Below, piece by piece: positions 36,193-44,903 of a DNA stretch of 64,000 nt. This DNA is from Bordetella parapertussis. GTDB taxonomy: Bacteria > Pseudomonadota > Gammaproteobacteria > Burkholderiales > SG8-41. The stretch lies in assembly GCA_945864585.1 (NCBI GenBank), contig CAMBCF010000007.1, positions 1 to 64,000 of the forward strand. The letters run 5' to 3'. How positions within the stretch are numbered: position 1 is the stretch's first letter; every line of letters starts with the position of its first letter. Below the pieces are notes generated by a model. The model worked only from the letters and a program-made list of their open reading frames with translations, made no database searches and had not been told where the DNA came from. The translations under genes were made by a program, and so were the position numbers.

Positions 36193-38217
36193 GTGATAGT
36201 AGCCACCGCCGGCCACATCGATCACGGCAAGACGCTGCTGGTGAAAACCCTCACCGGCGTGGACACCGATCGCCTGCCCGAAGAAAAGGCGCGCGGCATT
36301 TCGATAGACCTTGGCTTTGCCTACCTGCCGCTGCCCAACGGCGAGTTGATCGGTTTTGTCGATGTGCCCGGCCACGAACGCTTTGTGCGCAATATGCTTG
36401 CCGGCGTGTGTGGCATAGACTATGCGCTGCTGGTGGTCGCGGCGGACGACGGCGTGATGCCACAGACGCTGGAACATCTGAACATTCTGAACCTGCTGCA
36501 CATCCGGCGCGGCGCGGTAGTCGTCACCAAGATCGATCGCGTGGATGAGGCGCGTGTCAAACAAGTGGGCGAAAACGTTACCGCACTGTTGTCGGCGACA
36601 CAGCTTTCCGGCGCAAAAGTAATGCCGGTCTCCGCGGTCAGCGGCGCGGGTATGATCGAACTGCGCGAGATGCTCAAACGCGAGGCCACGGCATCAGCGT
36701 CGCGCACCAGCGCCGATCAGCATTTTCGTTATGCCGCCGACCGCGCGTTCACAGTGGCGGGCAGTGGCACAGTGGTCACCGGAACGGTGTTTAATGGCAA
36801 AGTCGTGCCCGGTGACAAGCTGGTGATTTCCCCTGCCGGCAATGAGGTGCGCGTGCGCGGCATCCAGATTCAGGGCAAGGCCGCGCCGCAGGCGCTCGCC
36901 GGTCAGCGCTGCGCATTGAACCTTACCGGCACCGACCTCGATGCGGTGAGCCGCGGCGATTGGGTGCTGGCGCCGGCGATACACCACCCCACGCAGCGTA
37001 TTGCCGGGCGTGTCAGCGTGCTGGCGAGCGAAACGCAGGCACTTAAGCACTGGACGCCTGTGCATTTGCACCTCGCCACGGCCGATGTCACGGCGCGTGT
37101 GGCGATACGCCGCGGCGCAAGCATCGCGCCCGGCGCATCGGCGATGGTGCAGTTGCAACTCGACAAGCCGGTGGGCGCGCTGCACGGCGACCGCTTTATC
37201 CTGCGCGATCAGTCCGCCACGCGCACCCTCGGCGGCGGCGTGGTGCTTGACCCGTTTGTGACTACGCAGCGACGCAGCAAAGAAGCGCGCGAGGCCGAGT
37301 TGGCGGCACTGGAGCAGGCCACGCCGCAAGCCACGCTCGAGGCGTTGATTAAACTCGGCAAGCCGGTTGATCTGCAGCGCTTTGAAACGCTGTTTAACAT
37401 GCCGTCGGCGCAAGCCGCCGTGCTCTACGAAAAATTAGGCCTCGCGCAGTTGGGTAAAGACACCCGCGTCGCCATCCCGCGCGCGCGCAGCGCGCAGATC
37501 ACGGATGCCATAGTGCCGCACTTGCAGGCGTTTCACCAGGCGCAACCGCAGGCTGCCGGCGAAGAAACCGAAACGCTGCGCAAGCAACTCGCACCCGAGT
37601 TATCGGCAGACGCTTTCGGCGCCATCCTGCGCACGCTGGCCGACGCGCGCAAAATCGAAACCAGCGGCTCCATAGCGCGCCTGCCCGCGCACAGCACTAC
37701 CGCCAACAGCGCTGACGAAACGATGTGGCAAATGGTCAAACCCGCGCTTGACGCCGCGGGATTCAACGCACCGCAGATCAAGGACCTGGCGCTGCAACTG
37801 AAACTGAAGGAAGCCCTGGTCAAAGATTTCCTTTATCGTAAAGCCAAGAGCAATGAAATTTATCGCGTGACGCCGGATCGCTTCTACACCAAAGGCACGC
37901 TGGCGAAACTCGCCGCCACCGCGCAAGCCACCGCGCAGGCGCAGCCCACCGGCATCTTCACTGCCGCGCAGTACCGCGACTGGACTGGTGTCGGCCGCGG
38001 CCTTGCCATCGAAATACTTGAATTCATGGATACGCTGGGTGTTACGCAACGCATCGGCGACACGCGCAAGATGCGCAAGGATTTTGTGCCCATCCTCGGC
38101 GCGGCGGAAATTCCCGCCAAGCCGCTGCTCGCAGCGCCACGGCCTGCGCAACTCGCGCCCTCGTCCACCAAGCCGACCCATCAACAACGCCGCCCCAACA
38201 ACTCTTACCGCAGATAA
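36193..38217 (+). CDS. selB: Selenocysteine-specific elongation factor SelB
   Basis: 674 residues from a GTG start preceded by GGGGG. The GTPase domain has G-H-I-D-H-G-K-T, D-V-P-G-H-E and T-K-I-D, then EF-Tu-like domains, and from about residue 390 the winged-helix array that binds the SECIS loop. The start matches the family form I-V-A-T-A-G-H-I-D-H-G-K-T. An alternative TTG at 36181 adds four residues. SelB carries Sec-tRNA(Sec) to UGA codons marked by SECIS, such as that at 33725. Confidence 0.96.
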   Translation: MIVATAGHIDHGKTLLVKTLTGVDTDRLPEEKARGISIDLGFAYLPLPNGELIGFVDVPGHERFVRNMLAGVCGIDYALLVVAADDGVMPQTLEHLNILNLLHIRRGAVVVTKIDRVDEARVKQVGENVTALLSATQLSGAKVMPVSAVSGAGMIELREMLKREATASASRTSADQHFRYAADRAFTVAGSGTVVTGTVFNGKVVPGDKLVISPAGNEVRVRGIQIQGKAAPQALAGQRCALNLTGTDLDAVSRGDWVLAPAIHHPTQRIAGRVSVLASETQALKHWTPVHLHLATADVTARVAIRRGASIAPGASAMVQLQLDKPVGALHGDRFILRDQSATRTLGGGVVLDPFVTTQRRSKEAREAELAALEQATPQATLEALIKLGKPVDLQRFETLFNMPSAQAAVLYEKLGLAQLGKDTRVAIPRARSAQITDAIVPHLQAFHQAQPQAAGEETETLRKQLAPELSADAFGAILRTLADARKIETSGSIARLPAHSTTANSADETMWQMVKPALDAAGFNAPQIKDLALQLKLKEALVKDFLYRKAKSNEIYRVTPDRFYTKGTLAKLAATAQATAQAQPTGIFTAAQYRDWTGVGRGLAIEILEFMDTLGVTQRIGDTRKMRKDFVPILGAAEIPAKPLLAAPRPAQLAPSSTKPTHQQRRPNNSYRR

Positions 38218-38240
38218 TTTACAGACAACAAGGAACAGCA

Positions 38241-39161
38241 ATGGCAGCAACCTATGATGTTATCGTGATCGGCGAAGGTGTAGCCGGATTGACTGCAGCG
38301 GGCGAGCTTGCCCGTGCAGGCCTCAAAGTTGCGACGCTCGAAGCGCAACTCTTTGGCGGGCTGGTGCTCAACATCAATGAACTCGATCCACCGCCCGAGG
38401 GTAGCGAAGGCGGCAGCGGCAACAGCGGCGCGGAATACGCCTCCACACTGATGCAGGCCAATGCCGACGCGGGCGTGACCAGCATCTCTGAACCCGTTAG
38501 CCGTATTGAAATCACAGGCGACATCATAAAAGTCGTTACCGAAAGCGGCGCCTACACGGCAACGCAGGTCGTGGTCGCCTCCGGCGCGCGCCTGAAAAAA
38601 CTCGGCGCGCCCGGTGAAGCCGCGTTCGAGGGCAAAGGCGTTTCGCAGTGCGCGGATTGCGATGGCCCGATGTACCAGAACGAATCCGTGGTGGTGGTCG
38701 GCGGTGGCGATTCGGCGCTGCAGGAGGCCCTCGTGCTGTCGCACTACTGCAAAGAAGTGCGCATTGTGCATCGTGGCAGCGCGTTCGGCGCGCACGACTT
38801 CTTCAAGCATGCCGTGAATGACCAACCCAAAATCGTCAAAATCTTTAACGCGCAAGTCACCGCTGTCAGCGGCGGACAAATGGTTGAAAAAGTCTCAATC
38901 AGGCACGCCGATGGGCGCAGCGAAGACCTCGCGTGCGCCGGCGTGTTTGCCTACGTCGGACTGGAACCCAACTCGGAATATCTGCCGCATGCGGTGCAGC
39001 GTGACGCCAAAGGCTTTGTCGTCACTAACGAGCATTTTGAAACCGCAATGGCGGGCGTGTGGGCGGTAGGGGCGGTGCGCAGCGGCTGTGGCGGCGAACT
39101 GGATGATGCGATCGAGGATGCCCGAAAAGCGGCAGCCGGTATTCGCGCGCGGCTCGCATGA
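38241..39161 (+). CDS. Thioredoxin-reductase-like flavoprotein
   Basis: 306 residues. FAD fold V-I-G-E-G-V-A-G-L, redox disulfide Q-C-A-D-C-D-G-P and NAD(P) fold V-V-V-V-G-G-G-D-S-A-L are those of low-molecular-weight thioredoxin reductases. The C-terminal FAD motif is modified (V-W-A-V-G-A-V-R-S-G in place of the usual A-x-G-D). It sits between selB and selC, 23 bases after selB, so it is probably co-transcribed with selB. It is a candidate reductase for the UxxC glutaredoxin protein or for selenium metabolites. Confidence 0.85.
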   Translation: MAATYDVIVIGEGVAGLTAAGELARAGLKVATLEAQLFGGLVLNINELDPPPEGSEGGSGNSGAEYASTLMQANADAGVTSISEPVSRIEITGDIIKVVTESGAYTATQVVVASGARLKKLGAPGEAAFEGKGVSQCADCDGPMYQNESVVVVGGGDSALQEALVLSHYCKEVRIVHRGSAFGAHDFFKHAVNDQPKIVKIFNAQVTAVSGGQMVEKVSIRHADGRSEDLACAGVFAYVGLEPNSEYLPHAVQRDAKGFVVTNEHFETAMAGVWAVGAVRSGCGGELDDAIEDARKAAAGIRARLA

Positions 39162-39230
39162 TGAAAGGCTGCACAGTTGCGATGGCTTACCCATTACAAT
39201 TGCCATGCAGCAGGAAGTGACACGTACCAG

Positions 39231-39325
39231 GGAAGGGAATCGCTCCCGGTGGGGCGGCCGGACTTCAAACCCGGTAGGGGCTGTTAACAGTTCTACGTGG
39301 GTTCGACTCCCACTCTCTTCCGCCA
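39231..39325 (+). tRNA. selC: tRNA-Sec (anticodon TCA)
   Basis: 95 bases including CCA. The 8-bp acceptor stem pairs GGAAGGGA with TCTCTTCC, the discriminator base is G, and the anticodon loop CTTCAAA carries TCA (39265-39267). The extra arm is long and pairs GTAG with CTAC and CTG with CAG around TTAA. The T-arm is GTGGG-TTCGACT-CCCAC. The long acceptor stem and extra arm are diagnostic of selC. Confidence 0.97.
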
Positions 39326-39385
39326 GAGATTCGTGAAGTACCCGCGGCGGGTGTTGCGGCCGGCACATCCCCGACGTGCAATCCC

Positions 39386-40171
39386 TTATCGCGTGGTGGT
39401 GGTCGCGCCGGACGTCCCATCCTTTTGTGCAGCCGCGGCGGCTATACCGGCGGCGATTGCCCCCGCTATGCCCAACGCCGCCGGCAACGTGAGTGCGCCC
39501 TCGGCGCCGGCGGCGGCTAGCGCCGCACCTACGGTCGCACCGTCAACAAGAATGACCAGCCCCGCCAATTCGCTGAAGGTGGCCGCGATGGATACCGGTA
39601 ACGCAGAAAACGGTATGGTAATCCCCAGCGCAGTTTTACTCGCCACTATTCCCGCTGCACCAGTGCTGAACATCGCTGCGCCCGCGGTATTCACAACCTC
39701 AACCGCACCATCCAGCATACGCAAATATACCGGGTTAACCACGGCAACCATGAAGTCCGCTCCCCGGATGCCCATCGTCGCGGTCGCAGTACGCAATGTA
39801 TACGCGCGCGGCGTACGCCGTGTCAGCGCCCCGGTGACCGAGCGTAACGCGCCTTTGATCAACTCAAAACCAAATTTGTCTCTGGCCGGCTGGTCCTTCA
39901 CGAAGGAATATTCCGCCACCCGGAATTCACTGTTTTCATGCAATACAATCGCCTGTCCGTCATCGAAACGAACCACCGCGCGGCTCTTGGGACCCGTGGT
40001 CAGTGTGGTGCTTGCAGCAATGCGCTGCTTGACGGCAACGGCTTTAGCCGACGCTGCAGAAGCGCCCGCCCTGACCTGCCCTTGCGCCGACTCGATCACC
40101 CCTGCGGCAAACCCGGCCGGTGATGCCATCATTGCAAAAATAATCGCTATCAAACGAACTGCGTCTTTCAT
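39386..40171 (-). CDS. Exported FecR-domain protein
   Basis: 261 residues with a signal peptide ending G-F-A-A-G (about residue 22). A FecR domain spans about 50-160: R-A-V-V-R-F-D-D-G-Q, L-H-E-N-S-E-F-R-V, and T-A-T-A-T-M-G-I-R-G-A-D-F. The last 100 residues are Ala/Gly-rich and hydrophobic. Such proteins are usually periplasmic or surface-associated and bind polymers rather than sensing iron. It is convergent with selC and has no operon partner. Confidence 0.85.
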   Translation of the reverse strand: MKDAVRLIAIIFAMMASPAGFAAGVIESAQGQVRAGASAASAKAVAVKQRIAASTTLTTGPKSRAVVRFDDGQAIVLHENSEFRVAEYSFVKDQPARDKFGFELIKGALRSVTGALTRRTPRAYTLRTATATMGIRGADFMVAVVNPVYLRMLDGAVEVVNTAGAAMFSTGAAGIVASKTALGITIPFSALPVSIAATFSELAGLVILVDGATVGAALAAAGAEGALTLPAALGIAGAIAAGIAAAAAQKDGTSGATTTTR

Positions 40172-40410
40172 CTTGCGGCCTTAAACGATGACGCATATGT
40201 TACTACATCGGCTTGCGCGCGCTGTATCCAGCGCATGCCTGCGACAAACCAGACGGGGCCGACGCTACCGGGGGTGCTAAGATTTGGCTCGCAGAGTTCC
40301 AAAACGCCATTAATCGCCGATTAACACAGATAAACACAGATGAGAGCAAGCGCTAAAGCATTTACCATGGAGTACACAACGCTTCATGGCAGAAAATCGC
40401 GGGGCGTTCT

Positions 40411-41021
40411 GTGAAGCGTTGTAACGGCCGTAGCCCTCATACTTTTGCGGTTATCTGTCTGGGTTCATGCGTGGTTTCAATGGCGCTGCTTTCTTCGGCA
40501 TCGGCGCTCGCACAATCCACTGCCACAGGGCCGGGACAGGCCTATCCGGGCAAATCGATACGCCTGATTGTTCCGTTTCCCGCCGGTGGCGGGGTAGATA
40601 GCGTCGCGCGCATCACGTTTCAGCGCCTGTCTGAATTACTGGGGCAGCAGGTGGTGATCGACAATCGCGGCGGTTCCGGCGGCGTGATTGCTGCGGAAAT
40701 CGCCGCGCGCGCTGCGCCCGACGGCTACACCCTGTTTTTTGGCACCACAGCAACGCAGGCGATAACGCCGCACTACAGGGTTATGAATCGAGCGGCTGGT
40801 ATGGCGTGCTGGCGCCGGCGAATACGCCGCAGGCGATCATCAGCAGACTCAACCGCGAACTCAACCATGTCCTTGCCGACAAGGACGTGAAAGAGCGCTA
40901 CAGCGCGACCGGTGTCGAGGCCATCGGCACTACACCTGAGCAGTTCGCTGGGTTCATACGCAACGAATACGCCAAGTGGGGCAAGGTGGTGCGCGCGACA
41001 GGCGTAAAAATGGACGGATAA
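40411..41021 (+). pseudogene. Broken Bug/TctC-type solute receptor
   Basis: The N-terminal part (signal peptide, then I-R-L-I-V-P-F-P-A-G-G-G-V-D and D-G-Y-T-L-F-F-G) reads normally to about 40777. The sequence then jumps to the family's C-terminal part (G-W-Y-G-V-L-A-P-A-N-T-P-Q-A-I) in another frame, which ends at 41021. About 130 central residues are missing, and the join is out of frame. It is a deletion-disrupted receptor gene next to an intact paralogue. Confidence 0.85.
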
Positions 41022-41072
41022 GTCCATGCTGTGTATTTGGTTTTGAGCGAAACTCAACCGGAGGGAGAACCT

Positions 41073-42059
41073 ATGCTGGCTCGATGTATTGGTGTCGTAA
41101 TGTTGCTGATTGTGATTACCGCAAGTTCTTTCGCGCAAACTGCTTCGACAGGCTCAGGACAGGCTTTCCCCTCCAGGACGCTGCGCATCATCGTCGGCTT
41201 TCCACCGGGCGGCGCGACGGACATCACCGCGCGCGCGATTGCGCAAAAGCTCAGCGAGAGCATCGGTCAGCAGGTGATCGTCGAGAACCGTCCCGGGGCG
41301 GCGAGCAACATCGGCGCGGAATTGGCCGCGCGCGCTACGCCCGACGGACACACAATGTTCATGGGCAGCGTGTCGCTGTCGATCAACGCCTCGCTGTATT
41401 CGAAGCTCCCTTACAATGCGTTGCGCGATTTCGCGGCAGTGGCGCACACCGCGGATACGCCATTTTTGCTGGTGGTGCATCCGTCGATGCCGGTGACCAA
41501 CGTAAAGGAATTTATCGCCTTCGTCAAAGCGCGGCCCGGTCAGGTCAACTATGCAACGGCGGGTGCGGGTTCCGGCGCGCATTTGTTCATCGAGTTATTC
41601 CGTTCGATAGTCGGTGTACAGATGACCAGCGTGCATTACAAGGGTGCTGCGCCCGCAACGATTGACGTGCTCTCGGGACAGGTGCCGGTACAGTTCGACA
41701 ACGTGCTCACAATGTATCCGCTGACGAAAATAGGCAAACTGCGTGGCCTGGCGGTGAGCACGTTGCGGCGTTCCGCGCTGGCGCCGGAAATTCCAACTCT
41801 TGCCGAGTCGGGCGTGCCCGGCTACGACGCGAATGCGTGGTTTGGCCTGTTCGTGCCCGCGGCGACACCCAAAGACGTGATTGCGCGGCTCAACGCCGAG
41901 GTCAACAAAAGCTTGCAGACACCCGACATGCGCGAGCGCCTGCGTCTGCTGGGCGCGACACCCGGTAGCGGCACGCCCGATCAGTTTGCAGCGCTGTTTC
42001 GCGATGAAGTCGCGAAGTGGGCAAAAGTGATCAAGAGCGCAGGCGTGCGCGTCGATTAG
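41073..42059 (+). CDS. Bug/TctC-family tripartite tricarboxylate receptor
   Basis: 328 residues with a signal peptide. The family motifs I-I-V-G-F-P-P-G-G-A-T-D, V-E-N-R-P-G-A-A and Y-A-T-A-G-A-G-S are present. These periplasmic binding proteins capture organic acids, and their genes are greatly expanded in Burkholderiales. The ATG at 41073 follows gagggag. The TctA/TctB membrane genes are absent, as is common. The nearby dehydrogenase (43214) and racemase-fold gene (44904) may act on the same class of compounds. Confidence 0.9.
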   Translation: MLARCIGVVMLLIVITASSFAQTASTGSGQAFPSRTLRIIVGFPPGGATDITARAIAQKLSESIGQQVIVENRPGAASNIGAELAARATPDGHTMFMGSVSLSINASLYSKLPYNALRDFAAVAHTADTPFLLVVHPSMPVTNVKEFIAFVKARPGQVNYATAGAGSGAHLFIELFRSIVGVQMTSVHYKGAAPATIDVLSGQVPVQFDNVLTMYPLTKIGKLRGLAVSTLRRSALAPEIPTLAESGVPGYDANAWFGLFVPAATPKDVIARLNAEVNKSLQTPDMRERLRLLGATPGSGTPDQFAALFRDEVAKWAKVIKSAGVRVD

Positions 42060-42062
42060 CCG

Positions 42063-42464
42063 TTACTTGGTCACCGTCTTGCCGACAGTGCGTCCCTGTG
42101 TATCCTTATGAACTGTGGTATTGCCCTGCGTGGTTGATTTGCCCACGGTCTTGCCGGATGCGTCCACGTGCTTGGTGGTATTGCCCTGGGTAACGGATTT
42201 GCCGGTGGCCTTGCCGGATTTGTCGAAATGTTTGGTGGTGTTGCCCTGGGTGACTGATTTGCCCGCGCTGCTGCCCGTTTTGCTGGTGTGCTTGGTGGTG
42301 TTGCCTTGAGTGACTGACCTGCCGGCGCTGCTGCCACTGCTGGTGGTGTGCTTGCTGGTGGTCGATTTGGAAGTGCTGGATGCGGCCAGTGCATATCCGG
42401 GCGCGGCTATCAGCGTTACTGCCGCCACGGTGATTGCGGCTTTGACAAAGGATTCAATTTTCAT
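42063..42464 (-). CDS. Exported protein with 20-residue tandem repeats
   Basis: 133 residues with a signal peptide ending A-L-A-A (about residue 26). The rest is 4.5 copies of a 20-residue unit of the form G-x-x-x-G-K-S-V-T-Q-G-N-T-T-K-H-x-x-x-S, encoded by 60-bp DNA repeats (42080-42330). The unit is polar and Gly/Thr-rich, suggesting a beta-solenoid or surface fibre. No family is recognised. The repeat could vary in copy number. The start at 42464 is chosen over 42611 because the signal peptide begins there. Confidence 0.7.
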   Translation of the reverse strand: MKIESFVKAAITVAAVTLIAAPGYALAASSTSKSTTSKHTTSSGSSAGRSVTQGNTTKHTSKTGSSAGKSVTQGNTTKHFDKSGKATGKSVTQGNTTKHVDASGKTVGKSTTQGNTTVHKDTQGRTVGKTVTK

Positions 42465-42617
42465 GATTTTTCCTCTTGAGTTTTGACTACAACGCATTAT
42501 TGGTGATGTTTCCGGCGTGGTCAACCACATCCATGTCGCATGAAACAAAGGTTGCCCCGCCGAGCCGAAATCGAACAGCATCTCCCTGCCGTCGGCGCGC
42601 CCTACGCACACGCCCTA

Positions 42618-43196
42618 TTAGCGCCGGGTGACGACAACAATACCACTGGCCCACGACAGCTTGGTCACGCGAAACGCGTTTAATTGCTCCAAAGTGGCGA
42701 TAAGGGCCACGACTTTTTCGGCATGCCCTTGTGGCCAGTTTGCCTGGGGAAGCATGTCGTCGATCACGTACAGACCCGCCGGAGCCAGCAGAGCAAGCGC
42801 TTCTTCCAGCAAGCGATATTTACCCGGCTCGGTGTCGGCAAAGATGAAGTCAAAGTGCTGCCCGCGAAGCGACGGCAGGAATTCATCGCCATCGGCGCAG
42901 ACGGCCGACAACCGCGGATCCGCGCCCAGGTGCTTTTTCAGGATGGCCGACAGGGCTGCGTCTTTCTCAACGGTGGTTAGATGCGACCCGGAATCCATGC
43001 CATCGAGCAACCATGCGGTGGACAAGCCGGTGCCTGAACCCAGTTCAAGAAAGCGAGCCGATGGTTTGGATGCGGCCAAGGTACGCAACAAGGAGCCGGT
43101 AAGCGGCTCAGACGGCATGGTGAATCCGCAGGCGCGCGTGTCGGCCCACAGAGCGGCAAGCGTCTTTGGCTGATTGAGATTTGCAAGATCGTTCAT
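42618..43196 (-). CDS. SAM-dependent O-methyltransferase-like protein
   Basis: 192 residues. Rossmann-type methyltransferase with motif I F-L-E-L-G-S-G-T-G-L-S-T, an acidic residue after the second strand (T-V-E-K-D), and D-F-I-F-A-D-T-E-P-G-K-Y. The layout resembles the catechol O-methyltransferase family. Substrate unknown. It lies 17 bases downstream of the dehydrogenase gene's end on the same strand, so the two may be co-transcribed. Confidence 0.8.
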   Translation of the reverse strand: MNDLANLNQPKTLAALWADTRACGFTMPSEPLTGSLLRTLAASKPSARFLELGSGTGLSTAWLLDGMDSGSHLTTVEKDAALSAILKKHLGADPRLSAVCADGDEFLPSLRGQHFDFIFADTEPGKYRLLEEALALLAPAGLYVIDDMLPQANWPQGHAEKVVALIATLEQLNAFRVTKLSWASGIVVVTRR

Positions 43197-43213
43197 AGGG
43201 TTAAGCGCATCCT

Positions 43214-44668
43214 TCAGGCTGGCGTACGCGTCGCATCCAGTCCCGCGAGCCGGCCAAACACCGCGCCCTTTAATACCGAGGTGGCGCCGGTGTAGGTCTT
43301 GTAATACAGGCCGACGACTTCTCCAGCGGCGTAAAGTCCCAGGATCGGAACGCCATCCTGATTGAGCACTTGTGCGCGTGTATTCACTTTGAGTCCGCCG
43401 AAGGTAAGCACGTTGGATGAGATCACCGGGTACGCCTGATACGGCGGTTTGTTGAGCGGGCGCGCCCAGTTGGATTTTGCGGGTGCGAGGCCGCGCGTGG
43501 CGAGATGATCGAGTTCCAGTGGTTTGAACTCACCCGCCACGCAAGCCGCGTTGTAGGCGCTGATCGTGTGTTCCAGTGTCGCAGCAGGGATTTCCAGTTT
43601 TCCGGCGAGTTCGGCGATAGTGGCGCCGGTGATCGGCGGCTGGTCGCTGCGCAGGCCCAGCTTGTAGTTGGGCACATCGTTGATCTGGTTGTCGAGTACC
43701 GTATAAGCGATGCCGTCGGTCTGACTGAAAATCCTGCGCGTGATCGATTCGTACACCGCGTCCACGGTGCCCGGCGCTTCATCGGTGAAGCGCACGCCCT
43801 CCTGATTAACCAGCACGCCGTAGGGAAAAATAAACACCGACGGCTCAGGCCGGCCCGAGCGTGGATCGATGGGCTCCGCATGATAACTGCCGAAATCGCC
43901 ACACGGCGCAGCACCGATGTCGAGCGCCATGCGGATGCCCTCGCCCTTGTTGTAATAACCGCCGCGCGCCACCGGCCGCAGATAGATGGCGCGCGGGCCG
44001 ATGTAGCGCGTCTGCATTTCCGCATTGCCTTCGAAGCCGCCGCAGCCGAGGACGACCTTACCCATGAGGTGCAGCGGCTCGCCTCTGCTGCCGCTGGCGC
44101 GCAAGCCAATCACAGCACCTTGTGCGCTTTGCAGCAGCCCGGTGGCGGTGGTTTCATAAAAAAAGCGCACGCCGCGTTTTTCGGCGGCGGCGGCGAGCGC
44201 TTCAATCAGCGCCAGCCCGCCACCGATGGGCAACAAGCGCGGTTGCGATTTAGTCAAAAACTGCGTCGGCAGGAAATCGAATTTCACGCCGAAGGTTTTC
44301 AGCCATTGCACAGTGGGACCGCAGGCATTGGCGAAGGCGGCAATCAGTTCCGGATCGGCAAAGCTCAGCGTTTTCACGATGGCGGGCCAGGTGTCGTATG
44401 CCTGCATGGTATGTTTAATCAGCTCCGGATCGAGATAGCCGCCGCCGTTCTGCGCCAGATGCGTTTCAAAATCGTCGGTGACTTCGGTGTCGCTTTTCAT
44501 GCGCAGATAGGCGTCGGTATAACGCGTGTTGCCGCCGCGTTCTTCGATGGGCGCGCGTTCGAGCACGGCGACGCGCGCGCCATTTTCCGCTGCTGCAACC
44601 GCTGCGCACAGGCCGGCGATGCCACAGCCGGCGACAACCACATCGAATGATTGCGAGGACAGGCTCAC
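43214..44668 (-). CDS. FAD-dependent dehydrogenase (fumarate reductase/tricarballylate dehydrogenase type), start region split by a MITE
   Basis: 484 residues from the GTG at 44668. FAD fold V-V-V-A-G-C-G-I-A-G-L; the active-site region (G-R-P-E-P-S-V-F-I-F and V-N-Q-E-G-V-R-F) and the C-terminal F-G-G-L-K-V-N-T and A-A-G-E-V-V-G-L are those of the FAD_binding_2 family, closest to TcuA-like tricarballylate dehydrogenases. No ribosome site precedes this GTG. The original one (AGGGAG) and a duplicate GTG-AGC lie on the far side of the 150-bp insert, where the frame ends after ten codons. Expression is probably reduced or depends on a new start. Confidence 0.85.
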   Translation of the reverse strand: MSLSSQSFDVVVAGCGIAGLCAAVAAAENGARVAVLERAPIEERGGNTRYTDAYLRMKSDTEVTDDFETHLAQNGGGYLDPELIKHTMQAYDTWPAIVKTLSFADPELIAAFANACGPTVQWLKTFGVKFDFLPTQFLTKSQPRLLPIGGGLALIEALAAAAEKRGVRFFYETTATGLLQSAQGAVIGLRASGSRGEPLHLMGKVVLGCGGFEGNAEMQTRYIGPRAIYLRPVARGGYYNKGEGIRMALDIGAAPCGDFGSYHAEPIDPRSGRPEPSVFIFPYGVLVNQEGVRFTDEAPGTVDAVYESITRRIFSQTDGIAYTVLDNQINDVPNYKLGLRSDQPPITGATIAELAGKLEIPAATLEHTISAYNAACVAGEFKPLELDHLATRGLAPAKSNWARPLNKPPYQAYPVISSNVLTFGGLKVNTRAQVLNQDGVPILGLYAAGEVVGLYYKTYTGATSVLKGAVFGRLAGLDATRTPA

Positions 44669-44832
44669 GGTGCAGGGTAAATTTGTTCTATGAAATTTAT
44701 GATGAAAATCAATGACGGTAGGGTGGGCACGCTTTTGTGCCCACGCGGATACCAAACCGCGTGGGCAGACGATAAACCTGTCTGCCCACCCTACGCTATT
44801 CTCTGAGAACAAATTTACCCTGGCTCACGGTG
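44663..44832. mobile_element. MITE-like element with 17-bp terminal inverted repeats and 10-bp target duplication
   Basis: A 150-bp element (44673-44822) begins CAGGGTAAATTTGTTCT and ends with its exact inverse complement. It is flanked directly on both sides by GCTCACGGTG (44663-44672 and 44823-44832), a 10-bp target-site duplication. The inside has nested palindromes, including GTAGGGTGGGCA (44718-44729) and TGCCCACCCTAC (44783-44794). There is no coding capacity. The insertion duplicated the start codon of the gene at 43214. Confidence 0.88.
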
Positions 44833-44903
44833 CGTTCTCCCTGAGGTTAGTACGCGACTAAGCTACAATCCATCAGTTTACAACGATACGGATTGATCGA
44901 ATC

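Noticed and set aside
39297-40184. 295-codon plus-strand frame overlapping selC
   Set aside because: Antisense to the FecR gene and runs into the tRNA-Sec; Ala/Pro-rich shadow composition.
43505-44650. 381-codon plus-strand frame
   Set aside because: Antisense to the FAD-dependent dehydrogenase; a high-GC shadow frame.
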